DNA from: Alphaproteobacteria bacterium
GTDB taxonomy: Bacteria; Pseudomonadota; Alphaproteobacteria; DSM-16000; Inquilinaceae
Direction of reading: 5' to 3'
Length of the DNA: 36,205 nucleotides
NCBI GenBank assembly: GCA_028281265.1
Contig: JANQKE010000076.1
Coordinates: 1 to 36,205 of the forward strand
Positions 25,054 to 32,731 of the stretch are shown here, in pieces. The notes beneath the pieces were generated by a model that did no database searches, had not been told where the DNA came from, and worked only from the letters and a program-made list of their open reading frames with translations. Each line of letters opens with the position of its first letter. The stretch's first letter is position 1. The position numbers and the translations under genes are program-made.

Positions 25054-25443
25054 ATCGACGCGCATTGCAAGCGTCTTCGGCGCGACCGCTCGATAGCTCT
25101 CCGCGATCCAGGCCGTCAGGCGGTCGAGCGGTACCTCGTCCTCGGGCGCAAAAGCCAGCATCACCCAGCCGTGCCGTCCCATATCGTAGGCCATCGGCAC
25201 AGCGAACGGTTCGTCGAGGACGAAAGGGTGCGATTGCGGCAGCTTGATGGACAGCGTCAGACGGTTACCGACCGCCAGGAAGACGAAGGATCTTTTCCGG
25301 ACCTTGTAGGCGTATTCGCCCCACGGATGAGTCTCGACCGCCTCGGGCAACGCAAGACAAGCCGTGCCAATGGCCTGCCGGACCGATGCAAGCCGCGGAT
25401 CGATCGACCCATGTTCCGGCGCCTGCGGCAGTCCGCGCGTCAT
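25039..25443 (-). CDS. MmcQ/YjbR family protein
   Basis: Small cytosolic protein of the YjbR (CyaY-like fold) family, which is labelled DNA-binding but has no established biochemical role. The product is 134 residues. ACLALPEAVETHPWGEYAYKV and RKRSFVFLAV are typical of the first half, LTLSIKLP follows, and RHGWVMLAFAPEDEVPLDRLTAWIAESYRAVAPK closes the domain. The ATG at 25443 is the first ATG; a GTG six codons upstream (25461) is in frame and possible. Convergent with azoR, ending in the loop of the shared hairpin. The intrinsic terminator at 25497-25531 isolates it from leftward transcription coming from the right. Confidence 0.85.
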   Translation of the reverse strand: MTRGLPQAPEHGSIDPRLASVRQAIGTACLALPEAVETHPWGEYAYKVRKRSFVFLAVGNRLTLSIKLPQSHPFVLDEPFAVPMAYDMGRHGWVMLAFAPEDEVPLDRLTAWIAESYRAVAPKTLAMRVDDGGR

Positions 25444-25496
25444 ACGATCAACCCGCTGCACTCACCGTTGTCCGGCATTGCGTGACCACACAGAGC

Positions 25497-25531
25497 AAAA
25501 AAAGGAGGGCCGATCCACAGGTCCGGCCCTC
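25497..25531 (-). terminator. Rho-independent terminator for a leftward transcript
   Basis: Read on the minus strand, GAGGGCCG and CGGCCCTC (25524-25531 and 25505-25512) form an 8-bp stem with an 11-base loop. One base later comes a run of seven T (complement of the A run 25497-25503). This is the clearest intrinsic terminator in the window. No known gene lies upstream of it in the leftward direction, since the next gene to the right (25950) is transcribed the other way. Confidence 0.8.
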
Positions 25532-25532
25532 T

Positions 25533-25634
25533 TCAGGATACAGGGAGGCGTTCGATGTCATCAGCATTCGAACGGAAATCATCGTGCCGTTTCCTGGCCG
25601 CTACCACCATGACACAAGTCAAACCCGAGCTCAT
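25533..25634 (-). CDS. Candidate 33-residue small protein ending at the terminator
   Basis: Frame ATG 25634 to TGA 25533. The peptide begins MSSGLTCVMVVAARKR and ends DDIERLPVS; it is partly hydrophobic, then charged. Its start overlaps the stop of an even smaller upstream frame (25634-25693, MPLSQATKAGDGDQSHFIS) as TGATG, the coupling pattern of real gene pairs here. It stops two bases before the terminator stem. No strong ribosome site stands directly before it; AGGAGG lies about 23 bases before the first frame. It is a candidate only: a short frame can arise by chance, and a rightward frame with a better ribosome site overlaps it. Confidence 0.25.
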   Translation of the reverse strand: MSSGLTCVMVVAARKRHDDFRSNADDIERLPVS

Positions 25635-25644
25635 CAGGAAATAA
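25555..25644 (+). CDS. Candidate 29-residue small protein on the opposite strand
   Basis: Frame ATG 25555 to TAA 25644, with a strong Shine-Dalgarno GGGAGG (25543-25548) at 6-base spacing. The peptide begins MSSAFERKSSCRFLAATT and ends VKPELIRK: basic, with one cysteine and no membrane segment. No promoter was recognised, and it overlaps the leftward candidate frames completely, so at most one strand is likely to be coding. Confidence 0.2.
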   Translation: MSSAFERKSSCRFLAATTMTQVKPELIRK

Positions 25645-25949
25645 AGTGGCTTTGATCGCCGTCTCCAGCCTTTGTTGCTTGGCTCAACGGCATTTTACCG
25701 GATTGTGGTGCGGTGACCTCCTCTCCGGTCGTCCTGCGTTCAAGCGCCACGCGAGGCTGTACCTCGTGTGGCGCCCGGGCGCCCGGGCGCGCTTGCCGGG
25801 TCGCCCATGCCGCACCGCATGCGGACCGAGCCCGGACCGGCGGTGAGCCGATCCGGCCGCCACAAGACCGTCGGTGATAGGGTTAAGGGATTGCTCACCC
25901 TTTCTTGCTTGTGTGGCATCGAGATGGACACCCGAGGGGAGCCCGGCCG

Positions 25950-26279
25950 ATGCGGGAGGCACAACGGATTCGCTACGTCGTCTATGCCAAGGTCGGCCCG
26001 GAGATGGTGCCGCAGGGCGAAACCCCGGACGAGACCAGCGCCCTGGCGGCGGCCAGGCGCCTGCTGTCCGGCGGCAGGACGTCCGATGTCCGGGTCGACC
26101 GCAGCTTCGTCGACCCCGTCCAGAACCGCATGGTGAACGTACCCGTCTTCGAGGAAGCCGCCCCGGCCGCGCCGGCACCGCGCAAGCGATCGTCGCCGGT
26201 GCCGATGATCGCGACACTGGTCGGCTTGGCGTTGGCCGCAGGCACCGCCACCTACTGGCTGACCAAGGCCGCCCTGTGA
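25950..26279 (+). CDS. Hypothetical tail-anchored protein
   Basis: A 109-residue protein I do not recognise. The N-terminal two thirds form a small soluble domain (REAQRIRYVVYAKVGPEM, then ETSALAAARRLLSGG, and VDRSFVDPVQNRMVNVPVF), rich in beta-strand-like stretches. An Ala/Pro linker with basic residues (APAPRKRSS) follows, then a single C-terminal helix PMIATLVGLALAAGTATYWL with only five residues after it. This layout implies a cytoplasmic domain anchored in the inner membrane by its tail. The ATG at 25950 has GAGGGGA about ten bases upstream. Convergent with a small membrane protein gene. Confidence 0.7.
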   Translation: MREAQRIRYVVYAKVGPEMVPQGETPDETSALAAARRLLSGGRTSDVRVDRSFVDPVQNRMVNVPVFEEAAPAAPAPRKRSSPVPMIATLVGLALAAGTATYWLTKAAL

Positions 26280-26331
26280 CGACGGCCGGCCCGCATCGGC
26301 GGCGGGCTTCGGGCCCGAGACCGCTCCAGGA

Positions 26332-26640
26332 TTAGGATCGGCGGCGATCCGGTGCCGGCAGGCCCAACAGGCGCCGCACCACGACGATCCCGTCCCACAG
26401 GAGCAGCACCCCCAGCAGCGGCACGGCAATGATGAGCCTGTCGGCCCATGCCGCCAATCGCTGCCCGAGCGGAGCACCGTCCAGCCCGGCGACGATCAGA
26501 ACGATCATCGCCACCACCAGCACGGCCGCCCGAACGACCTGGCCCGTCACGGTACCGCCCGGCACCCGGTCGAGCCACGCGGTCGCGTGGTCGAACCGCG
26601 AACGGGCGTCCGGGCGGTCGGGGGGTCGCGGCGGGCTCAT
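26332..26640 (-). CDS. Small hypothetical membrane protein
   Basis: A 102-residue protein with no recognised family. The N-terminal 30 or so residues are polar and proline/arginine-rich. Two hydrophobic helices follow: VVRAAVLVVAMIVLIVAGL and LIIAVPLLGVLLLWDGIVVV, the second ending in VRRLLGLPAPDRRRS, a basic tail that would be cytoplasmic. The start is taken as the ATG at 26640; longer frames upstream have poor composition. It diverges from the mscS-type gene and converges with the tail-anchored hypothetical. Confidence 0.6.
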   Translation of the reverse strand: MSPPRPPDRPDARSRFDHATAWLDRVPGGTVTGQVVRAAVLVVAMIVLIVAGLDGAPLGQRLAAWADRLIIAVPLLGVLLLWDGIVVVRRLLGLPAPDRRRS

Positions 26641-26872
26641 CGGTCGATCTCCGATCCAATGGGTGACTCGGACCGATGTAGCGGCCCGGGACCTGCCCCG
26701 CCAGCCGTCCGGAGGACGGATCACACCGCGGTCTCGGAGTTATGACTTGGACGGTCGGCGTCCTGTGCCTATGCCGCCATCGCCACCGATCGCCGAAGCG
26801 ACGGCGCGGGGTATCCCGCCGTGAACGGACGGCGCATCATCACCCGACGGCAGGCTGGCGAGGACATTGTCG

Positions 26873-29176
26873 ATGATCGCACTTCCGGTCCACCGCCTGC
26901 GGGCTGTACTGGCGATACCCGCTGTCGCGGCCCTGGCGCTGGCAGCCGTCATCGTGCTGTCGGCCCCCGGCGCCGGCGCCCAATCCCCGGTGCTCGGTAT
27001 CACCCCGGGCTCGCCGCCGGATGCGGATACCGTCATCGATCCTGCGAGCCCGGCGCAGATCGCGGCCCTGGTGACCTTGCTGGGCGACCCGGGCGTCCGG
27101 GCCTGGCTGACCGACCAGGCCGAAGCCGAAGCCCGGGCCGCATCGGCGTCCGGCGCGGGCACGCCGTCTTCCCGCGCCGAAGGTGCGTTGATCGCGACGA
27201 TCTCCGAGGTCCGCGGCCGGCTTGCCGCCTTGCGGGGCAGCGCCCAGGCTCTGCCGGCGGAGTTGGCCCGGGCCCGGACGATCCTGGCCCTGGAACTGGA
27301 AGGCCGACAGATCCTGGCACCGATCCTGGCCGCCGTGCTGCTGCTTTCCGTCGGCCTGGTCTGCGAGACAGGGTATCGGTGGCGGGTCGGCCCCGGTCTG
27401 GTGCGCCGGATCGAAGCCGCACAGCAAGCCGGATTGCCCAGCCAGGCCGCCTGGGCACGAACGGCCGTGCGTATCGTCGGTCTCCTCGTGTTCACCCTGA
27501 CGACCCTGATCGGCTTCTTCACCCTGTCCTGGTCCCCGATCGTCGAGCTGCTGACCCTCAGCATGATCCTGGCGGTGCTGATCACACGCGCCGTCGCCGT
27601 GATCAGCGGGCTGGTGCTGGCCCCGCACCGGCCGAGCCTGCGTCTCGCCCGCGTCGGCGACCGGACGGCGCGCCGGCTGCACCGCTGGGTCGTCACCCTG
27701 GCGGCCCTGGGCGCGGCCGGCTTCCTCGTCCTCGGCGCGGTCCGGGACCTGGGACTGCTGCCGCAAAGCCTGCCCCTGCTCTACCGCGGACTGGCAACGA
27801 CCCTGGCGGTGCTTGCCGGCGCCATGGCCCTGGACCTTGCCGGCCGATGGCATGTCCGGGACACCGGCGCGGCGCGCTCGGCCCGAGGACCGGGCAGTCC
27901 CGCCGCCCCGCCCGCCGGACGCCGGACGCCGGCGGAGCGCCTGGGCGTGCCCGCCGTCCTGCTGTGGATCATCCTGCTGTGGCTGCTGGCCATGGCGGGG
28001 CTGATCGGCCCGCTGGCGGTGCTTATGGGGATCACCGTGGCCGCCGCAGCGGACACCGCCCTGTGCCCGATCATGCGCCAACTGACCGGCCGGCCCGCCC
28101 CCGACGGCACGGTTGCGGCCAGCGCCTATCTGCCGATCTGGATCCGGCTGATGCGGCTGACCGTGGCGGTGGTGATCGCCGTACCGGTCTTGCGCGTGCT
28201 GGGCGTCGACGTGCTGACCGGCCAAGGCGGCGGCATGCTGGAGACCCCTTTCGTCTCGGCCGCCTTCGAGGTCGCGGTCACGCTCCTCGTCGCCGATCTG
28301 GTCTGGCAGGCCGTGCGCATCGCCATCGAACGGCGACTAGCCAAGGGGCGGGACGGGGAGATGGCCGCTGCGACGGCGTCCGTCGGCGGCGAAGGCGGCG
28401 GCGGGCTGGGCGCCGATTCCCGCGCGCAGACCCTGCTGCCGCTGTTCGAGAAGTTCATCGCCGGCGTTCTGGTGGTGATGGTCACCATGATCGTGCTGTC
28501 GAGCCTGGGTGTCGATATCGGCCCGCTGCTGGCCGGGGCCGGCGTCGTCGGCATCGCGATCGGCTTCGGGGCCCAGACCCTGGTGCGGGACATCGTCTCC
28601 GGCATCTTCTTCCTGATCGACGATGCGTTTCGCGTCGGCGAGTACATCGAAAGCGGAGAGCTCCGCGGCACGGTGGAGGGCATCACCCTGCGCTCCCTCA
28701 AGCTGCGCCACCATCGCGGCCAGATCCACACCGTCCCGTTCGGTGAGCTGCGGTCGCTGACCACCTATTCCCGGGACTGGGTGATCATGAAGCTCGAGTT
28801 TCGGGTGCCGTTCGACACCGACCTCGCGCTGGTCAAGAAGATCGTCAAGCAGATCGGCCGGGAACTGGAGGCCGATCCCGATCTCGGTCCCGGCTTCCTC
28901 GAGCCGCTCAAGAGCCAGGGCGTCCGCCGGATGGAGGAGTTCAACATGGTCGTCGGCGTCAAGTTCATGGCCAAGCCCGGCGCACAGTGGCTGATCCGCC
29001 GGGAAGCCTATCAGCATATCCGGGATGCCTTCGAGGCCAACGGCATCAGCTTCGCCCGCCGCGACGTGACCGTGAACGTCCGCCGCAACGCCTCCGCGGA
29101 CGAGGAGCAACAGGCCGTCACCGCCGCCACCCAGATCGCCACCGACACCGGCCCGGTCGCCGGCGCCGGCGGGTGA
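26873..29176 (+). CDS. Large MscS-family mechanosensitive channel
   Basis: Membrane channel that opens under membrane tension and protects against osmotic shock. The 767-residue product has a signal peptide (AIPAVAALALAAVIVLSAPG, about 12-31) and a periplasmic helical segment. About nine to ten further helices follow, ending in the pore helix GPLLAGAGVVGIAIGFGAQT (about 560-580). The MscS beta domain follows (VRDIVSGIFFLIDDAFRVGE, then LRSLKLRHHRGQIHTVPFGE), and then the C-terminal alpha/beta domain. It belongs to the long MscK/YbiO-like group. The ATG at 26873 is chosen for the GAGG nine bases upstream; a TTG two codons earlier is too close to it. Ends in an Ala/Thr-rich tail. Confidence 0.94.
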   Translation: MIALPVHRLRAVLAIPAVAALALAAVIVLSAPGAGAQSPVLGITPGSPPDADTVIDPASPAQIAALVTLLGDPGVRAWLTDQAEAEARAASASGAGTPSSRAEGALIATISEVRGRLAALRGSAQALPAELARARTILALELEGRQILAPILAAVLLLSVGLVCETGYRWRVGPGLVRRIEAAQQAGLPSQAAWARTAVRIVGLLVFTLTTLIGFFTLSWSPIVELLTLSMILAVLITRAVAVISGLVLAPHRPSLRLARVGDRTARRLHRWVVTLAALGAAGFLVLGAVRDLGLLPQSLPLLYRGLATTLAVLAGAMALDLAGRWHVRDTGAARSARGPGSPAAPPAGRRTPAERLGVPAVLLWIILLWLLAMAGLIGPLAVLMGITVAAAADTALCPIMRQLTGRPAPDGTVAASAYLPIWIRLMRLTVAVVIAVPVLRVLGVDVLTGQGGGMLETPFVSAAFEVAVTLLVADLVWQAVRIAIERRLAKGRDGEMAAATASVGGEGGGGLGADSRAQTLLPLFEKFIAGVLVVMVTMIVLSSLGVDIGPLLAGAGVVGIAIGFGAQTLVRDIVSGIFFLIDDAFRVGEYIESGELRGTVEGITLRSLKLRHHRGQIHTVPFGELRSLTTYSRDWVIMKLEFRVPFDTDLALVKKIVKQIGRELEADPDLGPGFLEPLKSQGVRRMEEFNMVVGVKFMAKPGAQWLIRREAYQHIRDAFEANGISFARRDVTVNVRRNASADEEQQAVTAATQIATDTGPVAGAGG

Positions 29177-29354
29177 TCGGCATCGGTCCGGTCGGTGGGG
29201 GGCAGGAGCGGTATCGCGCAAGGCCACCGGCGCGGACGGGGGCCGGCGGCGCTCGGCCGACGATGGACCGGGCCGCGCCTACATGGCGCCGGTGCCGGTA
29301 AGCTTGAATCCTACAGCTCGGCAGACCGGATCCCGGGGTGCGCCGGCTCCCTTC

Positions 29355-29381
29355 CAACCAGCGAAATTGGTTGTGCAACCA
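29355..29381. promoter_or_regulatory. Three-half-site operator before the cyclodeaminase gene
   Basis: CAACCA (29355-29360), TGGTTG (29368-29373) and CAACCA (29376-29381) alternate in orientation. The last two form a 14-base inverted repeat with a 2-base centre, the first two one with a 7-base spacer. The group lies 60-90 bases before the start codon, a normal promoter position. The regulator is unknown; LysR- or Lrp/AsnC-type control would be usual for this enzyme family. Confidence 0.45.
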
Positions 29382-29442
29382 CGCGTGCACTCGGTCTAGC
29401 ATGGGTGCATCGGGTCAGGCGGACACTTGAAGGGATCGGCAG

Positions 29443-30378
29443 ATGCGGGTGATCGGGGCGGCCGATGTGGAACGCACGCTCGACTATCCGGGGCTGGTGG
29501 AGAAGCTTAGGGACGCGTTTCGCAGCGACATCGCCGTGCCGCTGCGGCACCATCACACGGTCCCGACCTACGGGGCCGAAGATGCGACCCTGCTGCTGAT
29601 GCCGGCCTGGCAGCGGGGCCGCCATATCGGCATCAAGCTGGTGACCCTCTTCCCGGACAATGACACCCGCGGACGGCCCTCGATCATGGGGGCCTATCTG
29701 CTGCTCGACGGCAAGACCGGGGAGCCGCTCGCCCTGGTCGACGGCCCGTCGCTCACCGTCCGGCGGACGGCCGCGGCTTCGGCCCTGGCGGCGCGGTATC
29801 TGGCCCGGCCCGATTGCGAGCGGCTGCTGATGGTCGGAACCGGCGCGCTGGCACCGCATCTGATCCTGGCCCACGCCGCGGTGCGGCCGATCCGTCATGT
29901 GCTGGTCTGGGGCCGCGACCCGGCCAAGGCGGCACGGTTGGCCAAGCGGCTCAACCGCCGCGACTTCCGGGTCTCCGCCACGGCCGATCTGCCGGCCGCG
30001 GTCGGCGGTGCGGATATCGTCTCCACCGCCACGCTGGCGCAAGAGCCCTTGATCAAGGGCGACTGGCTGCGGCCGGGCCAGCACCTGGATCTGGTCGGCG
30101 CGTTCACGCCCCGGCATCGGGAAAGCGACGACGTCTGCATCGAACGGGCGCGGGTGTTCGTCGATACCCGGGAAGGCGCGCTCGCGGAGGCCGGCGATAT
30201 CGTCCAGCCGATTGCCGCAGGGCTGCTCCGGGAGGACGATATCGCCGCCGACCTGGCCGACCTGACACGGGGGCAGCGGGCCGGCCGTCGGTTCTACGAC
30301 CAGATCACCCTGTTCAAATCGGTCGGCACCGCACTCGAGGATCTCGCCGCCGCCCAGATGTGCCATCAAAGGGCATGA
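29443..30378 (+). CDS. Ornithine cyclodeaminase/mu-crystallin family enzyme
   Basis: NAD(P)-dependent enzyme of the OCD family. Members convert ornithine to proline or reduce cyclic imines such as delta-1-pyrroline-2-carboxylate. The 311-residue product has VPLRHHHTVP and GIKLVTLFPDN in the substrate domain, DGPSLTVRRTAAASALAARYLAR (the phosphate-loop region), and MVGTGALAPHLILAH as Rossmann motif. It also has STATLAQEPLIKGDWL and ends FKSVGTALEDLAAA, the family C-terminal block. Which reaction it performs cannot be read from motifs. The ATG at 29443 follows GAAGGGA. It is a single gene with its own operator-like repeats, converging on the MFS gene. Confidence 0.88.
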   Translation: MRVIGAADVERTLDYPGLVEKLRDAFRSDIAVPLRHHHTVPTYGAEDATLLLMPAWQRGRHIGIKLVTLFPDNDTRGRPSIMGAYLLLDGKTGEPLALVDGPSLTVRRTAAASALAARYLARPDCERLLMVGTGALAPHLILAHAAVRPIRHVLVWGRDPAKAARLAKRLNRRDFRVSATADLPAAVGGADIVSTATLAQEPLIKGDWLRPGQHLDLVGAFTPRHRESDDVCIERARVFVDTREGALAEAGDIVQPIAAGLLREDDIAADLADLTRGQRAGRRFYDQITLFKSVGTALEDLAAAQMCHQRA

Positions 30379-30406
30379 GCGGGGGCGGGCATGAGCGGGG
30401 GCGGGC
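30375..30406. repeat. Tandem 16-base duplication after the cyclodeaminase gene
   Basis: The unit ATGAGCGGGGGCGGGC occurs twice in a row (30375-30390, 30391-30406) and is followed by a third ATGA. The first copy contains the stop codon of the cyclodeaminase gene. It occupies the 41-base gap before the end of the convergent MFS gene; probably slippage. Confidence 0.75.
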
Positions 30407-30419
30407 ATGATCCGGGTTC

Positions 30420-31664
30420 TCATCCGGGGCCGTGCGGCGGCGCACCGGATCGACGCAGACCGATCAGGATCGCCAGCGCCATCGCGACCGCCGTGCTGGC
30501 CGCGAACACCCAAGCCGCCCCGCTCCAACCGCCGGCACCTCCAGCCACCGCCGCCAGCAGCACCGGGCCGATCAGCACGCCGAGATTGCGGCCCGTCAGG
30601 ACGATGCCGAAGGCGCCGGGGCCCGCCGCACCCCCCATCACGATGTTGGGCAACGCGAACAGGCAGGTCGGGGCTACCCCGCTGCCGACCCCATAGAGGA
30701 TGAGGATCGCAAGGCCCGGCCACCCCCCGGGCGCCACGGGTATCATCAGCCAGACCGCAAGCTGCAGCGCCAGGGCCGCAGTCATGACCACCGACAGCCC
30801 CAGTCCCCAGCGCAACAGCCAACCGCCCAGGAGGTTGAACCCCAACAGTGTGACCACCGGCACAGACATCACCCAGGTGGCCTCGCTAACGCTCAACTGC
30901 TCAACATCGACCAGGTATGTCGGCAGCCACGTCATGAAGGCGATGAATTGCATCGAGTACAGGCAGAACGTCGCCGCCCCGAGGATCAGCAATCGGCGCT
31001 GCGGCACCGTCTCGCCGATCTCAGGTGCCGCCACGGAGGTGGTGGTGGGCGCCTTGGCCGGCAGATGGGACCGGCCCCCCGCCGTCAGGCCCCATAGCCC
31101 GATGATGGCGGCAAATCCCAGCCCGATCACCCAGGCCAACTGCCAGTGACCCAGCGCCAGGGCGGGCTGCGCCGCCAGAATGCCGGCGATCTGTCCCAAG
31201 GGGATCCAGGTCGCGGTCAACCCGGTGGTGATGGGGCGGTGATGGTCGGCCGCCGAACGGGCGGTGACCACGGGCCCCAGGATCGACAGGATGGTGAAGC
31301 CCACCCCTTCGAGGCCCCGCGCCAGCAGCACCAGCCATGCCTGGTCCGGAGCCGCCATCATCAGGGCGGTGCCCGCGGCGACCGCGCCGATCGCCGCGGC
31401 GAAGCCCGGGCCGGCGCCGACGCGCTGCATCCAACGGCCGGCCGGGATCGACAGCACCAGCCCGACCGCGGCGTAGATCGACATCATCGCCCCGGCCAGC
31501 AGGCTCGGATACCCGTACGCCGCCGTCAGCACGGGCAGCAGCGGCGGCAATTTGAACTGGGCATGGGCCGCCAGCACGGCCATCAGCGTGCCGAACGCCA
31601 CCCCGGACCAGGCGGTCCCCCGAGCGACCGCGCCGGATGGCGGCGGTGCCGGACTAAGCGACAC
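30420..31664 (-). CDS. MFS transporter
   Basis: Twelve-helix major facilitator protein of 414 residues. Visible landmarks include the N-terminal helix GVAFGTLMAVLAAHAQF, the loop-2/3 motif with AGRWMQRVG, LARGLEGVGFTILSILGP, the central hydrophilic loop (about 200-225), and LTGRNLGVLIGPVLLA in the second half. The overall pattern recalls the cyanate/nitroimidazole transporter (CynX/NimT-like) branch, but the substrate is not determinable. The start is GTG at 31664 with no evident ribosome site; internal starts would cut into the first helix. It diverges from the MBL-fold gene, with a 15-base palindrome in the shared control region. Confidence 0.88.
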   Translation of the reverse strand: MSLSPAPPPSGAVARGTAWSGVAFGTLMAVLAAHAQFKLPPLLPVLTAAYGYPSLLAGAMMSIYAAVGLVLSIPAGRWMQRVGAGPGFAAAIGAVAAGTALMMAAPDQAWLVLLARGLEGVGFTILSILGPVVTARSAADHHRPITTGLTATWIPLGQIAGILAAQPALALGHWQLAWVIGLGFAAIIGLWGLTAGGRSHLPAKAPTTTSVAAPEIGETVPQRRLLILGAATFCLYSMQFIAFMTWLPTYLVDVEQLSVSEATWVMSVPVVTLLGFNLLGGWLLRWGLGLSVVMTAALALQLAVWLMIPVAPGGWPGLAILILYGVGSGVAPTCLFALPNIVMGGAAGPGAFGIVLTGRNLGVLIGPVLLAAVAGGAGGWSGAAWVFAASTAVAMALAILIGLRRSGAPPHGPG

Positions 31665-31725
31665 GGAAGCGGCCGGAGACGATGGGTTTCCGGATCGGAT
31701 GGCGTCTCGACAGCCAACAAGCGGA

Positions 31726-31740
31726 CTGCCACAGTGGCAG
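31726..31740. promoter_or_regulatory. Odd palindrome between the MFS and MBL genes
   Basis: CTGCCAC-A-GTGGCAG has perfect 7-bp arms around one base. A second perfect palindrome, TGACGTCA, lies at 31801-31808, about 33 bases before the MBL-fold start. Both sit in the 176-base divergent gap and look like protein-binding sites for one or both genes. Confidence 0.45.
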
Positions 31741-31840
31741 GGCTTCCAGGCAAGAATCTAACCCAGGGCTTCGCGCGCCGGGGGGGCAGGTCAGGCGCGA
31801 TGACGTCACCATTCAGGGCTGCTCTAGTGACGATGCGTTC

Positions 31841-32674
31841 ATGACCGTTGGCAAGCGCTTCTTTATTCGGTTCTGGGGGGTACGCGGCAGTATCCCGTGC
31901 CCGGGTCCTCACACCATGCGGTATGGCGGCAATACCAGTTGCATGGAAGTGGTTTGCGGGGACCGGCGGATGATCATCGACGGCGGGTCCGGCTTGCGGG
32001 AACTCGGTCTGAAGATCGCCGCCGAGCCAGCCGGGCCGGTCGACGTCTACTTCACCCACACCCATTGGGACCATATCTGCGGGGTGCCGTTCTTCGTGCC
32101 GGCCTATCTGCCGGACCGCCCGGTCACCTTCCATGCCGGGCATCTGGACCAGGACACCAGCATTCGCCACGTCCTGTGCGAGCAGATGATGGCACCGCTG
32201 TTCCCGGTGCCCCTGACGATCTTCCAGCGCGCCGGCTATGTCGATTTCAGGGTCGGGGAGCCGGTGCGCTTCACCGACGGGGTGGAGATGAACACCGCGC
32301 CGCTGAACCACCCCAACGGCTGCTGCGGGTACCGCATCGACTATGCCGGCAAGCGGCTGTGCGTCATCACCGATGTCGAGCACATCGCCGGCGAGATCGA
32401 CCGGGACGTGGTGGCGTTCTGCCGCGACGCCGATGTGATGGTGTACGACGCCATGTACACCGATGAAGAGTATCTCAGGCATATCGGCTGGGGGCATTCG
32501 ACCTGGCAGCAGGCGCTCCGCGTGGCCGAGGCGGCGAACGTCGCGACCACCGTGCTGTTCCATCACGATCCCTGCCACGACGACGATTTCATGGACGGTA
32601 TCGCCCTAGAGGCCGATGCTGTGCGCCCCGGCACGAAGGTCGCCATCGAAGGCATGGTCATCGACCTGCTGTAG
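31841..32674 (+). CDS. MBL-fold metallo-hydrolase
   Basis: Metallo-beta-lactamase-fold hydrolase of 277 residues. The zinc motif is YFTHTHWDHICGVPF (H73, H75, D77, H78). Further ligands are probably the histidine in APLNHPNGCCGYRI, the aspartate in VMVYDAMYTDEEY and the late histidines in LFHHDPCHDD. The N-terminus IRFWGVRGSIPCPGP and GWGHSTWQQALRVA are typical of the group near PhnP, RNase Z and the class II cyclic-nucleotide phosphodiesterases. A phosphodiester substrate is therefore plausible. With two cyclase genes nearby, cyclic-nucleotide turnover is one possibility, but it is not shown. The ATG at 31841 starts immediately before the conserved block. Confidence 0.88.
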   Translation: MTVGKRFFIRFWGVRGSIPCPGPHTMRYGGNTSCMEVVCGDRRMIIDGGSGLRELGLKIAAEPAGPVDVYFTHTHWDHICGVPFFVPAYLPDRPVTFHAGHLDQDTSIRHVLCEQMMAPLFPVPLTIFQRAGYVDFRVGEPVRFTDGVEMNTAPLNHPNGCCGYRIDYAGKRLCVITDVEHIAGEIDRDVVAFCRDADVMVYDAMYTDEEYLRHIGWGHSTWQQALRVAEAANVATTVLFHHDPCHDDDFMDGIALEADAVRPGTKVAIEGMVIDLL

Positions 32675-32731
32675 CGCCGGCAGAGCGTCACCCTCACCCC
32701 ACCCTTGCCCCGCCCCCGTACCCGACCCCGC

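Larger units (their letters stand above)
25444..25949. other. 506-base gap with terminator, hairpins and tiny frames
   Basis: No normal-length gene lies here, but the stretch is dense in signals. There is a leftward intrinsic terminator (25497-25531) and two overlapping tiny leftward frames ending at it (25634-25693 and 25533-25634). A rightward 29-codon frame with a strong ribosome site lies at 25555-25644. A 13-bp rightward hairpin is at 25744-25774, and AGGGT (25879-25883) and ACCCT (25897-25901) arms lie upstream of the 25950 gene. None of the standard RNAs (tmRNA, SRP, RNase P, 6S) was recognised by its conserved core. Confidence 0.5.

Noticed and set aside
25444..25949. tmRNA, SRP RNA, RNase P RNA or 6S RNA in the 506-base gap
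   Set aside because: Their conserved cores (for example GGAAGGAAGCAGCC of SRP RNA, GAGGAAAGTCC of RNase P RNA) were looked for on both strands and not found.
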